Source of the DNA: an uncultured bacterium
Lineage (GTDB): Bacteria; Acidobacteriota; Thermoanaerobaculia; Multivoradales; JAHEKO01
DNA: 17,010 bases
NCBI GenBank assembly: GCA_938016625.1
Contig: CALILB010000379.1
Span: forward strand, 1-17,010
Direction: 5' to 3'
Numbering within the stretch: position 1 is the first letter of the stretch; every line of letters begins with the position of its first letter. Made by a program: the position numbers and the translations under genes. This document shows positions 7,557 to 14,744 of the stretch, one piece after another. The notes beneath the pieces are model-generated. The model was given only the letters and a program-made list of their open reading frames with translations. It was not told where the DNA came from and ran no database searches.

Positions 7557-8619
7557 GCCGGACGCGATGCGGCCGGTGATGGAGGCCACTCGCAGAGCCC
7601 GCCAGATAGGCTTTGGACCTCAGGAGGCCCAGGCGATCTCCACAGCGGTGTCAGAGCTCGCGAGGAACATCTTGAAGTATGCGAGTACTGGAGAGGTGAT
7701 CATCGAGGAGACGCAAAGCGGGCGGCGTAAGGGCCTTCAAATCACTGCGCGCGACCGCGGTCCGGGCATCGCCGATGTCGAGTCCGCCATGCGGGATCAT
7801 TTCAGCTCGGGGGGAACCCTCGGTCTGGGTCTGCCGGGTGTCAAGCGGATGATGGATGAGTTCGAGATCGATTCCGCACCCGGCCGCGGCACCCGAGTCG
7901 TGATTCGCAAGTGGCTAGGGCCCCACGGTGATCTTGGAAGGTCCCGTCTCCGCGAGGCCTTGAAGAGATCGGGGGAGGGGCGGACCGGCGGCCAGATCAG
8001 CAGTGGCGCACTCACAAGCGGCGAGACCAAGGCTGCGGCCGGAGTCGACTGCGCGTTTTTCATTCGCCCCTGCCGAGGAGAGCGCGTCAGCGGTGACGCA
8101 GCCGTCATCGAGCAGCGCGAAGGCTTTATCTTCGCTGCCCTCATCGATGCCTTGGGTCATGGGCCTTCCGCCCACCGGATCGCCGTGCAGGGAGCGGCTT
8201 ACCTGAAAGAGTCGTGGACTTCAGATGTCCTTGCCACCCTCCATGGGCTCCACGATGCACTTCGCGGCACCGAGGGGGCCGCTGCAGGGCTCTGTGTGCT
8301 GGAGGTCGCTACGAGCACGGTGCGTTATGCGGGCGTCGGAAACACGGTTATCCGCAGCTTCGGCTCGCGAGAGGAGCGTCTCTACTCAGCGGCCGGCACC
8401 CTGGGCCATCAGATGCGCACCCCCAAGGAGCAACGTCTGGTGGTCACTCCCGGCGATGTCCTCATGCTCTACTCTGACGGCATCAAGGAACGGTTCGAGC
8501 TGGACGATTATCCACAGCTCAGGTATCAGAAATCACGCACCATCGCGAAGACCGTAGTGGAGCGATTCGGCAAGGACCACGACGACGCCGGCTGCGTGGT
8601 ATTGAGAATCGAATCATGA
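7519..8619 (+). CDS. RsbT-like serine/threonine kinase fused to RsbX-like PP2C phosphatase
   Basis: This is a two-domain switch protein of 366 residues. Residues 1-133 are an RsbT-type GHKL kinase: SELARNILKYA (N-box Asn50), ARDRGPGI (Asp79, G1 box) and GLGLPGVKRMMDEFEI (G2 box), ending in the RsbT-like IRKWL. Residues about 155-366 are an RsbX/SpoIIE-type PP2C domain: SGDAAVI (Asp193), ALIDALGHG (Asp210), YSDGIKERF (Asp320) and HDDAGCVVL (Asp355/356), with all expected metal-binding Asp present. RsbT phosphorylates RsbR/RsbS and activates RsbU; RsbX reverses that phosphorylation. In Bacillus these are separate proteins, so here the opposing activities on the stressosome share one chain. The GTG start at 7519 has a strong ribosome site and gives an RsbT of normal length. 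The end overlaps the next gene by ATGA. Confidence 0.9.
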   Translation: MSSRSVRLQIRSEPDAMRPVMEATRRARQIGFGPQEAQAISTAVSELARNILKYASTGEVIIEETQSGRRKGLQITARDRGPGIADVESAMRDHFSSGGTLGLGLPGVKRMMDEFEIDSAPGRGTRVVIRKWLGPHGDLGRSRLREALKRSGEGRTGGQISSGALTSGETKAAAGVDCAFFIRPCRGERVSGDAAVIEQREGFIFAALIDALGHGPSAHRIAVQGAAYLKESWTSDVLATLHGLHDALRGTEGAAAGLCVLEVATSTVRYAGVGNTVIRSFGSREERLYSAAGTLGHQMRTPKEQRLVVTPGDVLMLYSDGIKERFELDDYPQLRYQKSRTIAKTVVERFGKDHDDAGCVVLRIES

Positions 8620-10283
8620 TTCCCCTCGGAAGCATTGCTATCAGACAATCGGCGTCGATTCTCGAAGCCCGAAACAAGATCCGGACAGTGGCCGAGACGG
8701 TTCTGCATGATGCTGTGGGCGCCACTCGCGTAGCCACGGCGACTTCGGAGATAGCCCGGCTCCTGCTGCGCGAAGGAAACGATTCCCGCATTGATGTGGG
8801 CCTCGACATCCAAGCTCGAGCCCGTTGGCTGGTGATCGATTTCATCGGCCATCAATCGCTGTCCGGGGTGAACGAACTGGCGGGATTATTCGACGAGGTC
8901 GACGGACCCTATGATGTCAGCGGCGAGAACCTCGTCCGGGGCCTGGTGTCGCTTCCAGGTAGCGGCTTGCCCGACGAGGGATCGATCGCCACACTCCGGT
9001 CGGTGGTGGAAAAGAAGGGCCGGGACGAGCTGATCGCCGAAATCCAGATCAAGAACGTCGAGCTGCAGGATTCACTGGACAACTTGAGACGGGAGCGGTC
9101 GGCCAAGGAGCGGATGGAGAGCGAGCTCAACATCGGCCGCGAGATCCAGATGAGCATGCTGCCGCTCTCCTTCCCCGCCTTCCCAGACCGTACCGACTTC
9201 GACGTCCATGCTTCTCTCTATCCCGCGCGTGAGGTCGGCGGTGACTTCTACGATCTGTTTCTGATCGACAACCAGCATTTCTGCTTCTGTGTCGGCGACG
9301 TGTCGGGGAAGGGAGTGCCGGCGGCGCTCTTCATGGCGGTGACCAAGACCCTGATCAAGTCGCGAGCCGCGAACGACCTCTCGCCGGCGAGCATCTTGAG
9401 CCACGTCAACACTGAGTTGAGTCATCGCAACGAATCCTGCATGTTCGTGACCATATTCCTGGCCATCCTCGATCTCGAGATCGGTGAAATGGTCTACACC
9501 AATGCCGGACATAATCCACCTTACGTCAAGCGTGCCGATGGCAGTCTCCTGCGCCTCGATAGCCGGCATGGTCCGATCGTCGGTGCCGCAGAGGGTCTGG
9601 CCTATCGAGAGGACAGGGAAGGCCTCAGTCCCGGAGACCTCGTTTTTCTTTACACGGATGGGGTTACGGAGGCCATGAACGAGGAAAGTCAGCTCTATAC
9701 CGAAGACAGACTCAAAGGGCTTCTCTCGAATCACCCTTGCAGCTCGGTCGAGGAATCGGTCCGGGTCAGCGTGGATGACGTGTGGGATTTTCAGGGCGAG
9801 GCCGAACAGGCCGATGATATTACGGTAATGACCGTGTCCTACTCCGGGCCGAGTGAAGATGTGGAGTCGAACCGACTCGAGCTGAGAGCTGTTAATCGAC
9901 TCGAAGAGATCGCTCGTGTCAATGAGAGCTTCAACCAGTTCGCCCGGGAGCATGGGATACCGGATGCGATCAGACGGAAGATCAATCTCGTCTTCGATGA
10001 GCTGCTCAACAACATCATCTCCTACGCCTACGGGGACGATGACGAGCATCTCATGGAGATCGTCATCTCATTGGTGAACGGTCGCCTCGTCACCACGATT
10101 AGCGACGATGGTCGGGCTTTCAATCCCTTCGAAAGCGAAGCTCCGGATACCGGACTCTCGGTCGATGAACGTCCCATCGGAGGTCTGGGTGTACACCTCG
10201 TGCGAAGTGTGATGGACACGGTGAAATACGAGCGGCACGGCAGGAGAAACGTCGTGACCCTGGAAAAGATCGTCGAGCAGTAA
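8616..10283 (+). CDS. RsbU-like PP2C phosphatase fused to RsbW-like anti-sigma kinase, with degenerate N-terminal ATPase-like domain
   Basis: The protein has 555 residues and three parts. Residues about 8-80 resemble the first half of an RsbT/RsbW-type ATPase (HDAVGATRVATATSEIARLLL), but the N-box Asn is missing and no G boxes are seen, so it probably does not bind ATP. A helical, likely coiled-coil linker covers about 130-178. The PP2C/SpoIIE domain (about 179-410) has EVGGDFYDL (Asp210), GDVSGKGVPAAL (Asp228), YTDGVTEAMN (Asp348) and ADDITVM (Asp400/401). The C-terminal HATPase (about 418-555) has FDELLNNIISYAY (N-box), SDDGRAFNP (G1) and IGGLGVHLV (G2). RsbU dephosphorylates RsbV and RsbW phosphorylates RsbV while sequestering a sigma factor; both activities are joined here. 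RsbV-like protein follows 40 bases downstream, the expected substrate. The start overlaps the upstream stop by ATGA. Confidence 0.9.
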   Translation: MIPLGSIAIRQSASILEARNKIRTVAETVLHDAVGATRVATATSEIARLLLREGNDSRIDVGLDIQARARWLVIDFIGHQSLSGVNELAGLFDEVDGPYDVSGENLVRGLVSLPGSGLPDEGSIATLRSVVEKKGRDELIAEIQIKNVELQDSLDNLRRERSAKERMESELNIGREIQMSMLPLSFPAFPDRTDFDVHASLYPAREVGGDFYDLFLIDNQHFCFCVGDVSGKGVPAALFMAVTKTLIKSRAANDLSPASILSHVNTELSHRNESCMFVTIFLAILDLEIGEMVYTNAGHNPPYVKRADGSLLRLDSRHGPIVGAAEGLAYREDREGLSPGDLVFLYTDGVTEAMNEESQLYTEDRLKGLLSNHPCSSVEESVRVSVDDVWDFQGEAEQADDITVMTVSYSGPSEDVESNRLELRAVNRLEEIARVNESFNQFAREHGIPDAIRRKINLVFDELLNNIISYAYGDDDEHLMEIVISLVNGRLVTTISDDGRAFNPFESEAPDTGLSVDERPIGGLGVHLVRSVMDTVKYERHGRRNVVTLEKIVEQ

Positions 10284-10310
10284 AGCAAGAGGGATCAAAC
10301 ATGTATTCAA

Positions 10311-10317
10311 AAGAGGT
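10311..10317 (+). promoter_or_regulatory. Ribosome binding site of the RsbV-like gene
   Basis: The motif agaggtg stands 6 bases before the ATG at 10324 and sets that codon as the start over the in-frame GTG at 10318, which would overlap or abut the motif. Confidence 0.55.
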
Positions 10318-10323
10318 GTGGCT

Positions 10324-10656
10324 ATGAAAATGGAAACCACTGCGGTGGACTCGGTTACGGTTGTACGCTGCGAGGGCAATCTCGACACCAACACCTCGGT
10401 CGAGGCCCAGGACACCTTGAACCAGCTCATGGATGATGGGGCCGCCAAGATATTGATCGATTTCGAAAAGGTCGATTTCGTCAGCAGTGCCGGACTCCGG
10501 ATACTGCTCGCTAGTGCAAAGCGCCTGAGCTCATCCGGAGGTGGTCTACGCATCACCGGCCTCAACGACGTCGTCAACGAGGTCTTCGAGATTTCGGGCT
10601 TCAGCACGATCCTCGACGTTTTCGCCTCGGAGGAAGAGGCGCTCCAGGGCTTCTGA
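10324..10656 (+). CDS. RsbV-like anti-sigma factor antagonist (STAS)
   Basis: A single STAS domain of 110 residues fills the protein. The core is LIDFEKVDFVSSAGLRILLASAKRL, where Ser55 matches the phosphorylated Ser58 of SpoIIAA. The later GLRITGLNDVVNEVFEISGFSTIL is typical of RsbV/SpoIIAA. When dephosphorylated, such proteins bind the RsbW-type kinase and free its partner; the kinase and phosphatase for it are both in the gene just upstream. I chose the ATG at 10324 because agaggtg ends about 6 bases before it. A GTG two codons upstream overlaps that motif and is unlikely. Confidence 0.92.
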   Translation: MKMETTAVDSVTVVRCEGNLDTNTSVEAQDTLNQLMDDGAAKILIDFEKVDFVSSAGLRILLASAKRLSSSGGGLRITGLNDVVNEVFEISGFSTILDVFASEEEALQGF

Positions 10657-10746
10657 GGGGTACCTGCCTCCTCGAAGACTCTCGACGACGCATCCAGTGT
10701 TCAGAAAGCTCTCCAGGTGCCGGTGTCCTGAGAAAGCACCACCACG

Positions 10747-12123
10747 ATGACGATCAGTGAGAGCTCGCGGCTCCGGACCGGATGGGATCTGCTGATCCTG
10801 GTGCTGGTTCTTCTAAGCTGTCTGCTGGTTCCTTTTCAGATCGCTTTCCGGCATCAGGTGAACCTCGCAGGGTCGGTTCTTCTCTATTTGATCGACCTCT
10901 TCTTTCTGCTGGACATCTTTCTCAACTTCCACACCACCTTCCGGCGCCAGGGTGCCGAGGTCACCGATCCCGGTGAGATAGCCCGGCACTACCTCGGAAC
11001 CCTCTTTCTCGTCGATCTGCTGGCGGCGTTACCGTTCGATGCCCTCCTGCTCCCGTGGAGAGGCGTCGAGATCGGCGGAGTCTCGGTCGTCCTGCTGGCG
11101 AGGCTGCTGCGCCTGCTCCGCGTCGTCCGCCTGTTTGCCATCCTCAGACGGTGGCAGCGACAGAATTGGACCAACGCAGGTTTCTTGCGCATCGCCAAGC
11201 TAGCGGCAGTCATTCTCCTCCTGACCCACTGGATCGCCTGTGCCTGGTTTCTGATTCCTTACATGGAAGGTTTTCCCGAGGACTCGTGGGTCGTGACCGA
11301 GGGAATCGATGAGGCGGAACCGGTGTCGCAGTATGTCCGCTCTCTCTACTGGGCCATCGTCACCATGACGAGTGTGGGTTACGGGGACATCACACCGGTC
11401 CGCAATACCGAGTATCTCTTCACCATGCTGGCCATCGCGGTGGGCGCCTCGATCTACGCCTTTGTCATCGGCAACATCGCATCGCTGCTCAGCAATCTCG
11501 ATCGCGCCAAAGCGAGCTTCTGGAACCGGGCGGAGACGGCCAATCAGTACCTCCGCAGCCGGCGCGCCCCGTCCAGACTGAGCGAGCACATTCGGGACTA
11601 CTACGAGTACGTGTGGGAGAGGTACCGGGGGATGAGCGAGCAGGAGCTCTTTGGCGATCTTCCGGGTCCGGTGAGGCTCGAGATTCTCCTCCACCTGACT
11701 CGAGATCTGCTGGAGCAGGTGCCACTGTTCCGCCACTGCACCCCGGCACTCCGCAACGCGTTGCTCATGGCGTTGAGGCCACAGGTCTTCGGACCGGACG
11801 GATACATAGTCAGGGAGGGGGAGGTCGGGAACGAGATCGTCTTCATCAGCCGGGGTACGGTGGAGATCCTTACTGAAGAAAGAAAGAAGTCCCACGGCAA
11901 CCTGGGCAGTGGCGAGTACTTCGGCGATCTGTCGATGCTGCTGGGGGAGCGGCGAACGGCGTCGGTGCGGGCAGTGACATACTGTGACGTGTTCGTTCTG
12001 GCGCGAGAGGACTTCGACAGGATCAAGAGCGAGTACGAGGAGTTCAAGGAGATTCTGAAGACCATCTCCTCGGAAAAGTCGGAGCGCCTGTCTGCGCTTG
12101 TTCTGGACGGCGTGGTCCTCTAG
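10747..12123 (+). CDS. Cyclic-nucleotide-gated, voltage-sensor-type potassium channel
   Basis: This is a predicted tetrameric inner-membrane K+ channel of 458 residues. S1-S3 lie at about residues 14-32, 41-62 and 83-103. S4 is Arg-rich (LLARLLRLLRVVRLFAIL, about 116-133). S5 is at about 147-170. The pore loop has TMTSVGYGDITP (206-217, K+ filter), and S6 is at about 222-246. A C-linker (about 250-325) leads to a cyclic-nucleotide-binding domain (about 326-440) with the phosphate-binding cassette YFGDLSMLLGERRTASV. Arg403 and Thr404 are in the phosphate-contact positions, and Asp394 replaces the more usual Glu. The layout matches prokaryotic CNG channels such as SthK. No cyclase gene is in the window, so the cyclic nucleotide source is elsewhere. 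The start lies 90 bases after the RsbV-like gene; the ribosome site is weak. The family is secure; nucleotide preference is not known. Confidence 0.93.
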   Translation: MTISESSRLRTGWDLLILVLVLLSCLLVPFQIAFRHQVNLAGSVLLYLIDLFFLLDIFLNFHTTFRRQGAEVTDPGEIARHYLGTLFLVDLLAALPFDALLLPWRGVEIGGVSVVLLARLLRLLRVVRLFAILRRWQRQNWTNAGFLRIAKLAAVILLLTHWIACAWFLIPYMEGFPEDSWVVTEGIDEAEPVSQYVRSLYWAIVTMTSVGYGDITPVRNTEYLFTMLAIAVGASIYAFVIGNIASLLSNLDRAKASFWNRAETANQYLRSRRAPSRLSEHIRDYYEYVWERYRGMSEQELFGDLPGPVRLEILLHLTRDLLEQVPLFRHCTPALRNALLMALRPQVFGPDGYIVREGEVGNEIVFISRGTVEILTEERKKSHGNLGSGEYFGDLSMLLGERRTASVRAVTYCDVFVLAREDFDRIKSEYEEFKEILKTISSEKSERLSALVLDGVVL

Positions 12124-12137
12124 ACGATCGAGAATCG

Positions 12138-14738
12138 ATGAGCACGATCATCATCGGCGACGGTCTGACCCGCGAGGTTCTGAGCCCCGAGCTTCCCTAC
12201 CGGGAATCGAGGCAAAACATCGGACAGGCGGAAGTCACGCGGCTGCTGGGCAGAGGCAGGAGCTTCGGCGAGGGTCCGCTGCCTCTATTCCTGCGGCGGG
12301 CGGTAGAGGACGGAGATGATGGTGGAGGTGGGGGAGTCATCTTCTTGGCCACCCTCCCCGACTCCGAAGTCGACGGAAAACCTTCCGGGGAGTCACCCGG
12401 CCCCGAGGTTTTCGTCGATCCGCTACAGGATCTGGCTAGGCAGGTGAGAGTTGTTTCCACCTCGACGGATTCCCTTCCCTGGCAGGAGCTCATGACCACG
12501 ATCGAGGCGCTTGGTGGCTCCGAGGAGGCTCGCCTGAGCTCGGAACAGGGTGAGCTCCGATTCCTGGTGGTCGGTTGTCACACCGAGCAACGAATCATGG
12601 CGATTGCTTCATTTCTCAAGAATGTCCTCGGGTACGAGCGCGTCGGTGTGGCTTCTCATCTAGTGGGTAGCGCCACACCAGCCGGTCATTTCGCGGCGCT
12701 GAGGCATAATCTGCCCGGCGCCGGCGTCGAAGTCATCCTCGACCTGGAAGAGGCCGCAACTTTCGCAGGGCTCGACCCTGCGCCGTTCGGACCCCTCGGC
12801 TACCGCCCCTGTGCTCTGGAGCTGCCCGACGAAGAGACATCGCTCGCCGCGGAACAGAGGCGCATCGTCGAGCTTCTCTGTCTGCACTGGACGAGGGCCC
12901 GCCTGCGACCGCTGGCCGGGGGCTTCAGCGGCAGCCTGCTGCTGTTGGCGGATGGATGGAAAGGCGAGGCCCGGACCGAGCCCCTGGTCCTCAAGATCGA
13001 TGCCTTCTCGCAGATGCGGCGTGAGTTGGATGGGTACCACCTGGTCAAGGACTTCTTTGGCAAGCATGTGCCCACTTTCTCCTATCCAGTGGCGGATGGC
13101 GACCTCATCGGCGTCGGGATGGAGCTGGCGGCCATGGAGGGGCGGCCGCGGACACTCCAGGATGCTTTCGAGGAGGCCGAGGACGAGGAGAGCCTGGGTC
13201 GTTTTATGCGCCAGCTGGACAAATCCCTGGTTCTCCTTTCCGAGAAGCTCTATAGCAACACCCGGGAGGAATCCGGGGTCGTGCCTTACCGTGTGTTCGG
13301 TCTCCATGCCAAAAAGCAACAGAAATGGCTGCGGCAGAACGGCGAGCTGACCCTCTCCTACCTCGAGACCGAGCTGCAAAACGAAGCGAAGCCCAACCCT
13401 CAGCAACTGGCAAAACTTCTCGGGGTAGTCGCCTCGAACGAGGACAGCGTCGACAGCGAAGTCTGCCTCAGCCATGGCGACCTGAACTTTGCCAACGTCA
13501 TCTGCGACCAGGCCGACAACATCTGGTTTATCGATTGGACACACAGCGGCTACGCCCCGGTCGAGCTCGATTTCGCCAAGCTGGAGTCGGATGCCAAGTT
13601 CGTGATGAGCAAGGAATTCGAACCCGAGGACCTACAACGGCTCAAGAAGCTTGAGGAGTATCTAGCCTCACACCGTCTACCCGCCGACGCCAATTCGCTC
13701 CCTGAAAGCCTGAAGTTCGCCAAGTGGGACCTGCGATTTCGCAAGATTCTCGGGGCCGTCAGACGAATCCGCGAGACCTGCTTTTCCCTCAAGGAGACCG
13801 ACGACTGGCTGGTCTACCGGATCGCCCTCTTGCGCTACGCCCTGCACACGCTCAGCTTCGACAAACGCCGAGACCGAGGCGAGTGCGAGCCAACACAGCT
13901 CATGCAGGCTCTCTATTCGGTGGAATGCCTGATCTTCGATCTCGTGGCCGACGACTTTCATCTGAAGACCCGGGGAGAGCGGCCACCCGTCTATCCGCCT
14001 CGGCTCAGAGTTTCCATCGACGAGGCGCCGTGGATGTTGGACAGCCCCGGCTACGATCCTCCCTTCTACGTCGATCCCTCGGTCACCCAGAACGAGCGGG
14101 ACGGCGGCGCGGGCGGCTGGGCCGATCCGGGGGACTTCGAGCAGGTCAAGGAAGAGCCGAGGATCCAGGCGGCCAAGTTCAAAGACGACAGCGGCAAACC
14201 GCTCAACCCCCGGGGCCGAACCGGAATCGCGGGTCGTGGACTGCTCGGGCTGTGGGGCCCCAACCTTTCGGTGGCCGTCAACCTGGTGCGCACCAACGAG
14301 GCGACCGGGGAGTTGGAGATTCTCCTGGGGAACAAGGAGGGGGGGCAGGATCTGGAGCTTCCCAAGGGGTTTGTCCTGCCGGGCGAGGAGCCCGACGAGG
14401 CGGTGGCTCGGGTGCTCGAGAGCGAGACCGGGTGGCGACCCTCGGGCCTCGATTCGGAAGTGGTTTTCGAGGGCTACACCTACGATCCCCGGGAGACCGA
14501 CAATGCCTGGGTCGAGAGCCGGGTATCCTTGATCGTGGCCGGCAGTGACCTGCGGCGCAGCACCTTTCGACCGGGTGGCGAGTTCGACGAGGTCAAGTGG
14601 TGGCCGCTCGAGGCCGAGACCATTAACCGGGTCCCCTCCGGCCAGGCCCGCTTCGTCAGAGAGTCTCTCACCCGGCTGATGGAGGCGGGCCACCTGGACA
14701 AAGCCACGGCCGAGAATCTGCTGACCGCTACAGGGTGA
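12138..14738 (+). CDS. Three-part protein: isochorismatase-like, APH-like kinase and NUDT9/TRPM2-NUDT9-H-like ADP-ribose domain
   Basis: The 866-residue protein appears cytosolic (no signal peptide or TM). The N-terminal part (about 1-215) resembles isochorismatase-fold hydrolases (RFLVVGCHTEQRIMAIASFL, then SATPAGHFAALRHNLPGAGVEV), but the catalytic Cys position is Arg152. The middle (about 245-600) is an aminoglycoside-phosphotransferase-like kinase: LAGGFSGSLLLL, Lys286 in LVLKID, LSHGDLNFANV (catalytic Asp448, Asn453) and FIDW (Asp466). The C-terminal part (about 622-850) matches NUDT9-type ADP-ribose pyrophosphatase: PGYDPPFYV, GRTGIAGRGLLGLWGPN (693-709), a Nudix box at 744-766 and YDPRETDNAWVES (782-794). 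The Nudix core REUxEE reads RVLESE, so two of its catalytic Glu are lost, as in the vertebrate TRPM2 sensor domain. It probably binds ADP-ribose or a relative and controls its kinase part, which is inference. It starts 14 bases after the channel gene. A weak ribosome site precedes the ATG. Confidence 0.82.
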   Translation: MSTIIIGDGLTREVLSPELPYRESRQNIGQAEVTRLLGRGRSFGEGPLPLFLRRAVEDGDDGGGGGVIFLATLPDSEVDGKPSGESPGPEVFVDPLQDLARQVRVVSTSTDSLPWQELMTTIEALGGSEEARLSSEQGELRFLVVGCHTEQRIMAIASFLKNVLGYERVGVASHLVGSATPAGHFAALRHNLPGAGVEVILDLEEAATFAGLDPAPFGPLGYRPCALELPDEETSLAAEQRRIVELLCLHWTRARLRPLAGGFSGSLLLLADGWKGEARTEPLVLKIDAFSQMRRELDGYHLVKDFFGKHVPTFSYPVADGDLIGVGMELAAMEGRPRTLQDAFEEAEDEESLGRFMRQLDKSLVLLSEKLYSNTREESGVVPYRVFGLHAKKQQKWLRQNGELTLSYLETELQNEAKPNPQQLAKLLGVVASNEDSVDSEVCLSHGDLNFANVICDQADNIWFIDWTHSGYAPVELDFAKLESDAKFVMSKEFEPEDLQRLKKLEEYLASHRLPADANSLPESLKFAKWDLRFRKILGAVRRIRETCFSLKETDDWLVYRIALLRYALHTLSFDKRRDRGECEPTQLMQALYSVECLIFDLVADDFHLKTRGERPPVYPPRLRVSIDEAPWMLDSPGYDPPFYVDPSVTQNERDGGAGGWADPGDFEQVKEEPRIQAAKFKDDSGKPLNPRGRTGIAGRGLLGLWGPNLSVAVNLVRTNEATGELEILLGNKEGGQDLELPKGFVLPGEEPDEAVARVLESETGWRPSGLDSEVVFEGYTYDPRETDNAWVESRVSLIVAGSDLRRSTFRPGGEFDEVKWWPLEAETINRVPSGQARFVRESLTRLMEAGHLDKATAENLLTATG

Positions 14739-14744
14739 TTGTCG

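Noticed and set aside
10715..10741. Possible stem (ggtgc with gcacc) before the channel gene as a terminator.
   Set aside because: The stem is short and has no following T-run; the genes on both sides look co-directional and likely read through.
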